Assembly: GCA_017557665.1 (NCBI GenBank)
Contig: JAFYYI010000040.1
Span: 18,098-82,097, forward strand
Direction: 5' to 3'
Source: Muribaculaceae bacterium
GTDB lineage: Bacteria > Bacteroidota > Bacteroidia > Bacteroidales > Muribaculaceae
Length of the DNA: 64,000 nt
The notes under the pieces were generated by a model. That model ran no database searches and was not told where the DNA came from. It saw nothing but the letters and a program-made list of their open reading frames with translations. Positions 8,190 to 16,678 of the stretch are shown piece by piece. Position 1 is the first letter of the stretch. The number at the start of each line of letters is the position of its first letter. A program made the translations under genes and the position numbers.

Positions 8190-9170
8190 TTACTTGATCA
8201 CCTTGCAGGTGTTGGTGGTACCATCGTTGTAGGTGGTCACCTTGATGTTAACACCGTCGAAGGGAACTTCGCTCTCCATACCGGCAACGTTGTAGTACTT
8301 CACGCTGCTGATGGTCTTCTGAGCCAGGTTGTCAACAACGCTGGTGCTACCGAACAGGTTAACGCGGGTATAGCGCTGGAAACGCTGGGTCTCCAAGTTA
8401 CCACCCTCGCCATAGAAGAAGCGGTACTCATTGGGCTCCCACTTGGGCTCAACCTTCAGAGGTTCGGTCAGACCGAACTCCTGGTTGGCGATAATCATGT
8501 CAGCGAGACGAGTCTCAGCCTCAGCCTGGTTGGTGTTCTGCAGGAAGAGACCAATCAGGGTAGCGTCTTTCTTCAGAGCGCCCTGGTTTTTGTACTTGCT
8601 GGCGTTCTTAGCCGAGAAGTGAGTACCATAGGCATTCACGTTGGTGAGAATCAAAGTGTAAACGTCATAGGTGATGCCGTCAACAACTTTGGTAGAGCCC
8701 TTCTTCTCATATTTGAAGAGAGCGTTGCTGGGGAGACGATCGCCCTGAGCAAACATCACTTCCTCACCCTCGTCATCTTCCATGTTGATCATCTTAATGG
8801 TCTGGGGAAGATAGAGGTCGCATTGGAACGAGCTGTAAGTGATCTCGTTGTACAGGTCACCTGCCGAGTTGTAGGGAATGGGAGGCAGAGCCTGAACCTT
8901 CTCGTTCAGATAAATCTCGTCGTCATTGAGATACAGCCAAACGGTTTGGGGAGTACCGGCCTTGAAGCTGACTACGTTGTCGTAGGTCTTCATGTCGCCC
9001 ATGTCGGCATAGTCACCACGTACGAAGAAGTGGTCAGCGGTAGCTTGACCAGTCATAGCGGGGCTGCCATCATCGAGGACTGCCAACTCACCATTTGCTT
9101 GATCATCGGCGTAAGCAGACATGCTAAACGATGCTAAAGCAGCAAGAAGAAGTAAATTTCTAATCTTCAT
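8190..9170 (-). CDS. Secreted protein with Bacteroidales C-terminal sorting-type tail
   Basis: 326 residues. The signal peptide is MKIRNLLLLAALASFSMSAYA. The mature part looks like a cohesin-like or adhesin beta-sandwich: repeated strands, and phrases such as FKAGTPQTVWLYLNDDEIYLN and FQCDLYLPQTIKMINMEDDEG that resemble cell-surface domains binding other proteins. This is inference. The last 45 residues (TISSVKYYNVAGMESEVP through GVNIKVTTYNDGTTNTCKVIK) are nearly the same as the tail of the protein at 18680. They form the short beta-rich C-terminal signal that many Bacteroidales attach to exported proteins. The gene is monocistronic with a terminator directly downstream. Specific function unknown. 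Confidence 0.82.
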   Translation of the reverse strand: MKIRNLLLLAALASFSMSAYADDQANGELAVLDDGSPAMTGQATADHFFVRGDYADMGDMKTYDNVVSFKAGTPQTVWLYLNDDEIYLNEKVQALPPIPYNSAGDLYNEITYSSFQCDLYLPQTIKMINMEDDEGEEVMFAQGDRLPSNALFKYEKKGSTKVVDGITYDVYTLILTNVNAYGTHFSAKNASKYKNQGALKKDATLIGLFLQNTNQAEAETRLADMIIANQEFGLTEPLKVEPKWEPNEYRFFYGEGGNLETQRFQRYTRVNLFGSTSVVDNLAQKTISSVKYYNVAGMESEVPFDGVNIKVTTYNDGTTNTCKVIK

Positions 9171-9595
9171 AATTAAATGAGTTAAATTGTTAGTAATAAT
9201 GTTAATTAATATTGTTTGTTATTTCTTGTTTTTTGTTCATTGGGTTTAGTGCCTCACATTCCGAAACGGAAGGTAAGGCTCGTTGCTCAACAAAATGTTG
9301 AAAATGAGGAGCTTGTGCGGAAAAACCGCATTTCCTCCCGCTTTTCAGACTACAATATTACTAACTTTTTTTGAACTGGCAAAATTTTTTTGAAAAATCG
9401 GCAAAAAAAACTATTAACAACCCCGTCAGACAACGGAATAATGCCTGTTGATTGAAGACGCCTTTGCCATGGATTCCACACTTGCCGGAACCCTGCAATG
9501 ATGCCGAAAAAATGAGATGATGATTGGCTGGAAACCAAGGGTGCCGTTTGCCGCAATTGGCGGCCGACAGGAATCGAAAAGTAGTGGCGGCAGGC
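9171..9595. other. Gene-free AT-rich interval
   Basis: This holds the upstream region of the minus-strand gene starting at 9170 and the downstream region of the minus-strand operon ending at 9596. A small hairpin (TGCGG-AAAAA-CCGCA, about 9316-9330) and a weak GCCGC/GCGGC hairpin near 9550-9565 are visible. I see no credible gene or strong terminator. Confidence 0.5.
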
Positions 9596-9733
9596 TCACT
9601 TGGGGCGCTTCGTCGGCATGCCGGTGAGCTTGACCAGGCGGCGGAATCGCTTGTACCATCCTGGACGGGCGGCAGGACGGAGCTTGGGAATGCGTCCCGT
9701 GGGACGTCCGGTGCCAATGGGTTTCTTGATCAT
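9596..9733 (-). CDS. 45-residue very basic protein at the end of an envelope operon
   Basis: Forty-five codons starting with an ATG at 9733 that overlaps the previous stop by four bases (ATGA). This is the same coupling that links the three genes upstream, and it is the main reason to believe the ORF. The product (MIKKPIGTGRPTGRIPKLRP... ending MPTKRPK) is rich in Arg, Lys, Pro and Gly, with a single WYKRFRRLVKLTG stretch that could form a short amphipathic helix. There is no signal peptide or known domain. It could be a nucleic-acid or membrane-surface binding peptide, or merely a by-product of the operon end. Function unknown. Confidence 0.6.
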   Translation of the reverse strand: MIKKPIGTGRPTGRIPKLRPAARPGWYKRFRRLVKLTGMPTKRPK

Positions 9734-10617
9734 GGCTCTGATGGTTTGATGTCCTTGTTGCGATGGAGTGGGAGGGAGTAGCTGAGGCCCAGTGTGAAAC
9801 CCAGCGAACTCTTGCGCGGGCCGTAACCGGGTATGAACCAGGGCCGTGAATGCTCACTCTTGCCATAGTTGAAAATGCCGTGGTAGCGAATCATCCATCC
9901 CATCGACAGGGGGCCGAACAGCCTGACCTTGAGGCCGACGCCGGCTTCTCCCCACAGGGCATGGGAGTGCTCACCGCGCATGTCAAAGATCTTGCCCTCG
10001 CGCCAGTAGCTGTTCACATAGGTGATGTCGGTAACGTCATAAGAGAAAGTGCTGTAGCCCAGCCTGATACCTATCAGCGCCTGGTAATCGGGACTGTTCT
10101 TGAACGTGAGGTTGTAGTTGGCGCCCACCTTGAAGTAGGGGGAGGGCTTGCCACGGTAGGTGAAGTTCATGTCGTCGGGCCTGTTTTTGGCCCAACCCAG
10201 GCCCACTTCGATGGTGGGCTGGAGGCGGTTCCACATGTTGAGCGTGGCGTTCACGTCGGCGCTGGCATAACTTTGACCCAATGCCATGAACAGCGGCTCC
10301 ACAAAATTGACACCAATGGACAGGTCGGTCAACAGCGGGTAGCGTTTGTACACGCGCCGCAGCGAGTCGCGACGGGCCTCGGCAATGGCGGCAGCGCTGT
10401 CACCGCTGATGTATTGCTGGATGATTTTCTCGTCGGTGCCCTTGGGGGGCGGCTGCACGCGGTTGGTCTCGGGCTTGACAGGCGTGACGTGGCGCTTGTC
10501 GGGCTCCTGCGCTCCGGCAGCCGTGGCGATGAGTATCGCGATGACCAGGAGCAACCATCGTCCGCTGGAGAGGTTGCGCAAGGTCAATGCCATGATATGT
10601 CGCTGGGGCTGTCTCAT
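9730..10617 (-). CDS. DUF6048-like outer-membrane/periplasmic protein
   Basis: 295 residues from the ATG at 10617, which overlaps the stop of the gene before it (ATGA). A Met eight codons further in (10593) is the alternative. A signal peptide (GRWLLLVIAILIATAAGAQ) is followed by a charged linker with DKRHVTPVKPETN. A beta-barrel-like body comes next, with LTDLSIGVNFVEPLF, TIEVGLGWAKN, YFKVGANYNLTF and LGFTLGLSYSLPL. From memory this matches the Bacteroidales DUF6048 family, usually found beside a DUF6452 protein as it is here. Biochemical role unknown. It is part of the coupled operon 12178 to 9596. Confidence 0.8.
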   Translation of the reverse strand: MRQPQRHIMALTLRNLSSGRWLLLVIAILIATAAGAQEPDKRHVTPVKPETNRVQPPPKGTDEKIIQQYISGDSAAAIAEARRDSLRRVYKRYPLLTDLSIGVNFVEPLFMALGQSYASADVNATLNMWNRLQPTIEVGLGWAKNRPDDMNFTYRGKPSPYFKVGANYNLTFKNSPDYQALIGIRLGYSTFSYDVTDITYVNSYWREGKIFDMRGEHSHALWGEAGVGLKVRLFGPLSMGWMIRYHGIFNYGKSEHSRPWFIPGYGPRKSSLGFTLGLSYSLPLHRNKDIKPSEP

Positions 10618-11108
10618 TGGTTGAAAGCGGTGAAATAGATGCGCAGCGACGGGGTGCGCGAGTTGGTGATCAAGTTGTTGAGCAGTACCACCGAGTCGAT
10701 GGCGTGGGTGGTGGTGCTCACGTGGTTGATCTTGAAGTTGAACATGGCGCCGCACTCGATGGAGTGGAAATACTCAATCGGCTGATAATCAAAGGTGATG
10801 GTGTCGTGAAAGTTGACCAGGGCGGTGCCGCGGTAGACCCATCGCGTGATGGCATATCTCGTGGTGGTGGCGCTCGCTTGCAAGGGCAGGTAAACCTCAC
10901 TGAGCGCGGCCGAGTCGGTGAGCAGGCTGTCGCCCGGCACGCCGATGCCCATGATGGTCAGTCCGCCCACGGTCGTCTGGCTGCCGCCCTCATAGCAGGT
11001 CGCCAGCGGCAGGCTGCTGCCGTTGTCGTGACAGCTGTCGTCGCTGCACGACGTGACGAGGGCCAACGTCAGCAGCAGGCACGTGATGATGTGTGGCAGA
11101 CGCCTCAT
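10614..11108 (-). CDS. DUF6452-like lipoprotein
   Basis: 164 residues. A lipoprotein signal peptide ends in ALVTSC (Cys21), placing the product on a membrane. The body has the family's early Cys/Asp cluster (CSDDSCHDN) and a later SIECGAMFNFKI segment. That pattern, together with the DUF6048-like neighbour, is why I call it DUF6452. Its start overlaps the stop of the glycosyltransferase gene (ATGA) and its own stop overlaps the next start, so translation is probably coupled along the operon. Function unknown; an envelope role is likely. Confidence 0.8.
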   Translation of the reverse strand: MRRLPHIITCLLLTLALVTSCSDDSCHDNGSSLPLATCYEGGSQTTVGGLTIMGIGVPGDSLLTDSAALSEVYLPLQASATTTRYAITRWVYRGTALVNFHDTITFDYQPIEYFHSIECGAMFNFKINHVSTTTHAIDSVVLLNNLITNSRTPSLRIYFTAFNQ

Positions 11109-12178
11109 TGCTGCTCCAGGTTGATGGTGAGGGGCTCTTCTTTGAAGGTGTGTTGAGTTTCCTTAGGCAGCTGGTCGATGCGCGAGCGCTGCGGCAGGGC
11201 GGTGGTTGTGGCGGCAATGTCGGTGTCGTCGGTCTCATCCCCGATTTCATAGTGGTTGCGGTCGTTGCTGTGACGGATGATGAGCTCTCCCAGGAAACCC
11301 GTGAGGAACAGCTGTGTACCCAGCAGCATCGACGTCAAGGCCAGGTAGAAGTAGGGCGAGTCGGTGACCAGGCGGTAGCTCTGGCCAGTGTACATGCTGT
11401 AGAGCTTGTGGCCGCCCACATAGATGACCGCGATGACACCCAAGAGGAACATCAGGCTGCCCAGCAGGCCAAAGAAGTGCATCGGCTTGACACCGAATTT
11501 GGCCTGGAACCAGAGCGTCAGCAGGTCGAGGTAGCCGTTGACGAAACGGTCGAGGCCGAACTTGGTCGTGCCGTACTTGCGGGCGCGGTGCTTGACCTCC
11601 TTCTCGCCGATGCGGGTGAAGCCGGCATTCTTGGCCAGGTAGGGCACATAGCGGTGCATGTCGCCATACACCTCGATGTGCTTGACAACGTCGAGGCGGT
11701 AGGCCTTGAGGCCGCAGTTGAAGTCGTGCAGGTTGTGGATGCCGCTCACGCGACGGGCGGTGGCATTGAACAGCTTGGTGGGCAGCGTCTTGCTCAACGG
11801 GTCGTAACGTTTCTTCTTCCAGCCGCTCACCAGGTCGTAGCCGTCCTCGGTGATCATGCGGTAGAGTTCGGGTATCTCGTCAGGACTGTCCTGCAGGTCG
11901 GCGTCCATGGTGATGACCACATCGCCTTGAGCCTTGATGAAACCTGTGTTGAGCGCCGGAGACTTGCCGTAGTTGCGGCGGAAGGACACGCCCTTCAGCC
12001 TGGGGTTGCCGGCGTGCAGCGACTTGATGACCTCCCACGAGTTGTCGGTGCTGCCATCGTTGATGAACAGCACTTCGTAGGTGAAATTGTTCTCGTCCAT
12101 GACACGCTCAATCCACTTCGCAAGTTCGGGAAGCGACTCGGCTTCGTTATACAAGGGTACGACTACTGAAATGTCCAT
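11105..12178 (-). CDS. Family 2 glycosyltransferase (DPM1/ArnC type) with two membrane helices
   Basis: 357 residues. The GT-A fold starts immediately (MDISVVVPLYNEAESLPELA). The nucleotide-binding phrase FINDGSTDNSWEVI and the metal-binding DADLQDSPDEIPELY follow. Two hydrophobic helices come around residues 235-260 and 272-295, then a polar C-terminal tail. Relatives transfer a sugar from a nucleotide sugar to undecaprenyl or dolichyl phosphate, supplying lipid-linked sugars for envelope glycans or lipid A modification. The substrate cannot be fixed. It follows the DUF4199-like gene by about 50 bases and precedes the DUF6452-like gene with a 4-base overlap. Confidence 0.9.
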   Translation of the reverse strand: MDISVVVPLYNEAESLPELAKWIERVMDENNFTYEVLFINDGSTDNSWEVIKSLHAGNPRLKGVSFRRNYGKSPALNTGFIKAQGDVVITMDADLQDSPDEIPELYRMITEDGYDLVSGWKKKRYDPLSKTLPTKLFNATARRVSGIHNLHDFNCGLKAYRLDVVKHIEVYGDMHRYVPYLAKNAGFTRIGEKEVKHRARKYGTTKFGLDRFVNGYLDLLTLWFQAKFGVKPMHFFGLLGSLMFLLGVIAVIYVGGHKLYSMYTGQSYRLVTDSPYFYLALTSMLLGTQLFLTGFLGELIIRHSNDRNHYEIGDETDDTDIAATTTALPQRSRIDQLPKETQHTFKEEPLTINLEQQ

Positions 12179-12227
12179 TTCTTTATCTATGCTGATTGTT
12201 GTTAATTATCTTAATACTGAATGAAGG

Positions 12228-12773
12228 TCACTGTTGCCGGTTACGGCGGCGGTTCTTGATAGTACGGCGGGCTATCGCAGCGGTGATGGCACTCAGCACC
12301 GAACCGCCGAAGGTGATGAACCAGAAGGCATTGAACACCGATTCGATGGGCGTGGGCATCATGCGCTTGTCAATCATCATCTGCAACGTTTTCACCACTT
12401 CGCCGTCACGCCACTCGGGAATCGCCTGATAGGCCTTGATGGCGGCTTGCGCCTGCTCGTACATGAAGTTCGGCCTGACGTATGTCAACACGAGGTAGAC
12501 GAACAGGCTGGCCAGCACGGTGCCCAGGATGAACAACATGATCCCCAGCATCCACAGGCCGGCATGCTCGGTGAAGCCGTCGTCGATGATGAACTTGCGG
12601 CGCTGGAAATAATAGACCACAAGCGGCGTGCACAGCATGAGGATGATTGAAATCAAATTCAACGGGATGAACCAGTCGGCAAAGATCATCGACATCGCTA
12701 TGCATGTCAAGTAAAGGCCGAAGGGAATGCCCCACTCGGCTGCCAGTTGATAGATGCTCTTCTTTTCCTCCAT
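12228..12773 (-). CDS. DUF4199-like four-helix membrane protein
   Basis: 181 residues from the ATG at 12773. The frame stays open to 12965, but a TAnnTTTG box at 12792-12785 lies inside that extension, and the extra part reads through the dispersed repeat, so the longer form is rejected. The cytoplasmic start MEEKKSIYQLAAEWG is followed by helices around 15-35, 37-52, 70-95 and 145-165, with a basic end (RRTIKNRRRNRQQ). The arrangement fits DUF4199, a small Bacteroidetes membrane family of unknown function that is often next to a family 2 glycosyltransferase. It is first gene of the minus-strand operon. Confidence 0.85.
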   Translation of the reverse strand: MEEKKSIYQLAAEWGIPFGLYLTCIAMSMIFADWFIPLNLISIILMLCTPLVVYYFQRRKFIIDDGFTEHAGLWMLGIMLFILGTVLASLFVYLVLTYVRPNFMYEQAQAAIKAYQAIPEWRDGEVVKTLQMMIDKRMMPTPIESVFNAFWFITFGGSVLSAITAAIARRTIKNRRRNRQQ

Positions 12774-12784
12774 AATCCAAACTG

Positions 12785-12792
12785 CAAAGATA
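12785..12792 (-). promoter_or_regulatory. Promoter -7 box for the DUF4199/GT2 operon
   Basis: CAAAGATA on the plus strand reads TATCTTTG on the minus strand, ending 11 bases before the ATG at 12773. The mRNA leader would be only about five bases. Confidence 0.65.
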
Positions 12793-12905
12793 CGAATTAT
12801 TATTGATACGGCCGACCAAAAGCCGCTAAAAATGATTAAACGGGGATTTTTGCCCTTGCCCTTGACCTTTTGGGGATGCGGTCCACTCGGCCATGCGGCT
12901 TCCTT

Positions 12906-13088
12906 AAGGGTGTTGCAAAACACCACTTGACTCAGTTTTAATCGGCCTGATAGCCGAGAAATCAAAAAAAGTAATTGAATCGAAAATAAACAGTTTTATT
13001 AATAATTATGTTTGATTTGGCTACACCGAGCTAAAGGTTCTCGCACGTAGCGCGATTATTGACAAGGTCAAGAGTTTTGCAGCACCCT
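12906..13088. mobile_element. MITE-like repeat (copy 2) with terminal inverted repeats
   Basis: The left 75 bases repeat the block at 7887-7965. The left end AAGGGTGTTGCAAAAC (12906-12921) is the near-perfect complement of the right end GTTTTGCAGCACCCT (13074-13088). An element of about 183 bases is therefore bounded by inverted ends, with no coding capacity. No obvious target-site duplication is visible. It sits between divergent transcription units. Confidence 0.5.
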
Positions 13089-13195
13089 CGGTCCTATGGG
13101 GCAGTGCAGGCGGCGTGAACAGCCTGAAAACGGGCATTTGCGGGCTTTTTGGCGAAAAAAGATGAAAAATGGCCAGTCATTCAGATAAAATAGTC

Positions 13196-13203
13196 TATTT
13201 TTG
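13196..13203 (+). promoter_or_regulatory. Promoter -7 box of the hybrid sensor gene
   Basis: TATTTTTG matches TAnnTTTG, 30 bases before the ATG at 13234. Confidence 0.5.
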
Positions 13204-13233
13204 CAAGCGTAATCGTGTTTAGAATTGCTTGTG

Positions 13234-16110
13234 ATGATGAAAAATTGTCGTGTTTTGGTGGATTTGACCGTTCGGGTCGTTGCGGTGGCGCTCATGCTGC
13301 TGCTCGGCTTGGCGTCTTGCCATCACGACAAGACCTCTAACCATGGCGACGAGAAACGCTACGCCAGCCTGGACAGCACGATGGCCGCGGTCACCGAGGT
13401 CGATTCTTTGGCCGCCATGGCAGCACGAGCCCATGATCAGCACGATGAGTTGGCCGAGATGCTCGCCCTCAAGTACCAGGGTCAACTCCTGCACAAGATG
13501 GCACGCTTCGACGAGGCCATGCAGGTTCATGCCCGCGGACTCGAGGTCGCCACATCGATTGCCGACACGCTGGAGATGGCATACGCCCTGAACAACCTGG
13601 GCACCGACTACCGCCGCCGTGGCGACCTGAGTGTGGCCAACGGCCACTTCTACCAAGCGTTGAAATTGTCCGAATCCTACACTGACCGAGACAGTGACGA
13701 GGCCCTCAGGGCGCGCATCACTGCCCTCAACGGCATCGGTAAGATAGAAATCGAGATGTGCAACTATTCCACGGCCGACAGCGTGCTGCGCGAGTCGTTG
13801 CGTGGCGAGCAGCGCCTGGGCAACAATGTTGGCATGGCTGTCAACTATGCCTTCCTGGGCACCATCAAGCGTGCAATCGGCGACAACGACTCGGCATGGG
13901 TGTACTTCCGCAAGTCGATGGAATGCAACCAGTTGGCCGGCCACCAGGTGGGCATGGCGCGATGCCACATGCACTTCGGTAATCTCCTTGGCGATGAGCG
14001 CCGTTTCTCTCATGCCCAGGAGGAATACAAAAAGGCCTATGACCTGCTCAAGCAGGAAGGTGACAACTGGCACTACCTGGATGCATGCCTCGCCCTGGCG
14101 AGAGTCAGCATCCTTTTGGGTGAGAAGGAGGAGGCACGCGGCTATCTCCAGGAAGTCGAGGAGCAGGCACAGCGCATCGGCAGCAAGGAGCATCTGGCCG
14201 AAGCCTATGACATCCATTATGAGCTGGCACTGCTCGAGGGCAACACCCAGACGGCGCTCCAGCACTATGTCCAGAGCAAGGAGCTGCACGACAGCATCTA
14301 TGGCATGGAGCAATACGAAAAGATGAACAGTCAGCGCATCGACTACGAGCGATCGCGCTCCAGTGGCGAGATTGATGTGCTCAACCGCGACATCTCCCAC
14401 CTGAAGAGGATGCGTACTGTCCAGAACATTCTGTTGATTCTGCTGGTGCTGATGGCTGGCGCCATCATTGCAGCGTTGATTTACGCCGTGCGTGTGCGCA
14501 ACCGTTCGCAGCGCCTGATGCGACAAATCGAGGAGACACGTTCAATGTTCTTCACCAATGTGGTGCACCAGTTGAGGACTCCCTTGACGGCCATCATGGG
14601 CGCCATCGACGGCATCTTGGCCGAGGAGCGCCAGGATGAATCCAATAAAAACTATTATCAGCATCAACGCGAGAATGCTGAACTCATTGAGCGCCAGGGT
14701 AATAACCTGCTGACGCTCGTCGACCGCATTCTCGAAGTGGGTGGCGTGCGCAGTGCCATTAAGGCGCTTGACTGGCAGCATGGCGATGCCGTGACACTCA
14801 TCCGCATGGTGGTTGAGGGCTATCGTGAGCGTTGTGTGGAACGCCACATCGAGTTGACCTTCTCCCCTCGCATGGTCAGTATAGATGTTGACACGGTGCC
14901 TCGTTACCTGATTGCCATCGTCAGCAATCTTGTCGAGAACGCTATCAACTACAGCAATGAGCTGGACCGCATCACCGTCTCCACCTGTGTGGAGAAGGAT
15001 ATGCTGGTCATCAAGGTTGCCGACACGGGCATGGGAATCGGTAAGGAGGACCTGCCTCATGTCTTTGAGCCGTTTTTCCGTGCCGCGGCTGCCGAGCAGA
15101 TGGTCGAGGGCGTGGGCATCGGTCTGACTGTGGTTCGCGACATGGCGATGGCAATGGGTGGCCTTGTGGATGTCGATAGCATGAAGGGGCAAGGGTCGGT
15201 GTTCACCGTGAAATTGCCTTGCAAGCATCGCAGTTCAGGCCTGTTGCGGCGCTTCGACGGACTGGTGCTGGAGCAGGATACCGTGACTCCGCGTCCCGTC
15301 GTCAACACAAGCCTGCCCACGGGTGAGGGTCAGACCAAGTCCGATGCCCCCGTGGTGCTCATCGTTGAAGACCACAAGGACGTGGCCCATCTGCTAGGAC
15401 TCTTGCTGTGCAATGACTACAAGGTGATTTATGCCACCGATGGCGAGCAGGGTTATGCCCAGGCCTGTGACCACCAGCCCGACCTCGTCATCACCGATGT
15501 GAAAATGCCGCTTATGGACGGTCTGGAACTGTGCAGGAAGTTGAAGCAGACGCGACGTCTGTGTCACGTTCCGGTCATCGTGCTCAGTGCACGCAACAGC
15601 GAGGCCGATCGTGTGCGTGGCGTCGAAGCTGGTGCCGACGCCTATCTGGTCAAGCCCTTTGTCCCCGAGGAGATGCGTGCTTGGGTGAAGCACCTGCTGG
15701 AAAGCAGGCAGATGCTCCGGGATGTGTTCGCGACGCCCGAACCAGGCGCGCAGCTGCCCGATACCAGCGTCGCCATCGAGGACCAGGAGTTCCTCGACCG
15801 CTTCGCCCTAGAGGTCTACAAGAGCTCGGCCCAGGGCGTCAAACTCGATTTTGACAGCATCGCCCGCTCGCTCAAGATGGGCGAGAGCCAGATGAGGTTA
15901 AAGATTCAGGCTTTGACAGGAAAGAATGTGCCGGCCTATGTGACCTCGTTGCGCATGGACAAGGCCATCAGGCTCTTGCGTGGCGACAGCAATATGCTCA
16001 TCGGCGAAATCGCCGAGCAATGCGGCTTCCAGGATGTTGCCTATTTCTCACGCGTCTTCCGTCAGCACTTCGGCATGACTCCCACCCAGGCGCGCAACAA
16101 CAGCAAGTGA
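13234..16110 (+). CDS. Hybrid two-component system protein: TPR sensor, histidine kinase, receiver, AraC output
   Basis: 958 residues from the ATG at 13234. The N-terminus is lipoprotein-like (LLLGLASC). Residues about 40-380 hold tetratricopeptide-type helical repeats (EMAYALNNLGTDYRRRGD, AVNYAFLGTIKRAIGDNDSA) and form the periplasmic sensor. One membrane helix (about 398-420) follows. The kinase has H445 in FFTNVVHQLRTPLTA, the N box NLVENAINYSN, the G boxes ADTGMGIG and VGIGLTVV. The receiver carries the phospho-acceptor D755 (LVITDVKMPLMDG). The C-terminal AraC-type HTH ends GFQDVAYFSRVFRQHFGMTP. It is a one-protein signalling chain from periplasm to promoter. No polysaccharide-utilisation genes adjoin it, so the target regulon is unclear. 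A lipobox plus a membrane helix in one chain is unusual, and the Cys may be fortuitous. Confidence 0.92.
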   Translation: MMKNCRVLVDLTVRVVAVALMLLLGLASCHHDKTSNHGDEKRYASLDSTMAAVTEVDSLAAMAARAHDQHDELAEMLALKYQGQLLHKMARFDEAMQVHARGLEVATSIADTLEMAYALNNLGTDYRRRGDLSVANGHFYQALKLSESYTDRDSDEALRARITALNGIGKIEIEMCNYSTADSVLRESLRGEQRLGNNVGMAVNYAFLGTIKRAIGDNDSAWVYFRKSMECNQLAGHQVGMARCHMHFGNLLGDERRFSHAQEEYKKAYDLLKQEGDNWHYLDACLALARVSILLGEKEEARGYLQEVEEQAQRIGSKEHLAEAYDIHYELALLEGNTQTALQHYVQSKELHDSIYGMEQYEKMNSQRIDYERSRSSGEIDVLNRDISHLKRMRTVQNILLILLVLMAGAIIAALIYAVRVRNRSQRLMRQIEETRSMFFTNVVHQLRTPLTAIMGAIDGILAEERQDESNKNYYQHQRENAELIERQGNNLLTLVDRILEVGGVRSAIKALDWQHGDAVTLIRMVVEGYRERCVERHIELTFSPRMVSIDVDTVPRYLIAIVSNLVENAINYSNELDRITVSTCVEKDMLVIKVADTGMGIGKEDLPHVFEPFFRAAAAEQMVEGVGIGLTVVRDMAMAMGGLVDVDSMKGQGSVFTVKLPCKHRSSGLLRRFDGLVLEQDTVTPRPVVNTSLPTGEGQTKSDAPVVLIVEDHKDVAHLLGLLLCNDYKVIYATDGEQGYAQACDHQPDLVITDVKMPLMDGLELCRKLKQTRRLCHVPVIVLSARNSEADRVRGVEAGADAYLVKPFVPEEMRAWVKHLLESRQMLRDVFATPEPGAQLPDTSVAIEDQEFLDRFALEVYKSSAQGVKLDFDSIARSLKMGESQMRLKIQALTGKNVPAYVTSLRMDKAIRLLRGDSNMLIGEIAEQCGFQDVAYFSRVFRQHFGMTPTQARNNSK

Positions 16111-16142
16111 TTCTCCACCAGTTTCCACGTTTATTTTCTTCT

Positions 16143-16170
16143 ACTGTCCGCAATAAAAACATCGAAGATA
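16143..16170 (+). repeat. Fragment resembling the left end of the triloop-hairpin array
   Basis: TGTCCGCAATAAAAACATCGAAGATAT closely matches 3486-3510 (TGTCCGGTAAAAACATCGAAGATGT in order), including the ATC-GAA-GAT hairpin. It lies directly after the hybrid sensor gene. Confidence 0.55.
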
Positions 16171-16202
16171 TACCCGCCTTTTACAGGGGGCAGAAGAGTG
16201 TT

Positions 16203-16586
16203 CTATCGCAGGGTGCGCAGGGGCGGCTGGAAGGCGTTGGGGATGAAATGGATGTCAAAGTCGGGGGCTGAGCCGAAGATGATCATCACGTCATATTGCA
16301 CACTCAACGGCAGGCGGTGGAGCTGGATGTAGCCGTTGGCGGCGGCAACCAGGTTGCGTATCTTCTTGGGCGTGATGGACTGCATGGGGTCATAGTGAGC
16401 GTCGGCCGCGGCACGGGTCTTGACTTCAACGATGTGAAGCACGTTGGCACCTGACTCCTGGGCGACAATGTCAATTTCGAGATGCCCCATCCGCCAGTTG
16501 GTTTCACGCACGGTATATCCCTTGCCAATGAGGAATTCCATGGCAGCGATTTCGCCTTCTTTTCCAAGTTTATTGTGTTGTGCCAT
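16203..16586 (-). CDS. YraN-type UPF0102 endonuclease-fold protein
   Basis: 127 residues, the normal size of the family. The N-terminal phrase MAQHNKLGKEGEIAAMEFL and the nuclease-like core HLEIDIVAQ ... HIVEVKTRAA give the Glu-Asp-Glu-x-Lys arrangement of the restriction-endonuclease/Holliday-resolvase fold. A role in DNA processing is often proposed but not firmly established. It lies downstream of rarA on the same strand, separated by an inverted repeat. The frame is clean and the start is the only sensible ATG. Confidence 0.9.
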   Translation of the reverse strand: MAQHNKLGKEGEIAAMEFLIGKGYTVRETNWRMGHLEIDIVAQESGANVLHIVEVKTRAAADAHYDPMQSITPKKIRNLVAAANGYIQLHRLPLSVQYDVMIIFGSAPDFDIHFIPNAFQPPLRTLR

Positions 16587-16607
16587 AATAGATTAAAACA
16601 TCATCCT

Positions 16608-16659
16608 TAAAGTGATAGATAAAGGGTCGCCCAGTGCAGTGTATTAAAGTATCACTTTA
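16608..16659. other. Spaced 10-bp inverted repeat between yraN and rarA
   Basis: TAAAGTGATA (16608-16617) and TATCACTTTA (16650-16659) form a perfect inverted repeat with a 32-base spacer. It may be a terminator-like hairpin for rarA or an operator for the downstream gene; there is no T run. Confidence 0.45.
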
Positions 16660-16678
16660 GAAGTTATAGCGTTAGGCG

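Noticed and set aside
12774..12965. N-terminal extension of the DUF4199-like protein
   Set aside because: It reads through the dispersed repeat and past a promoter box. The same wording appears in the unrelated frame at 7887, showing that it comes from repeat DNA.
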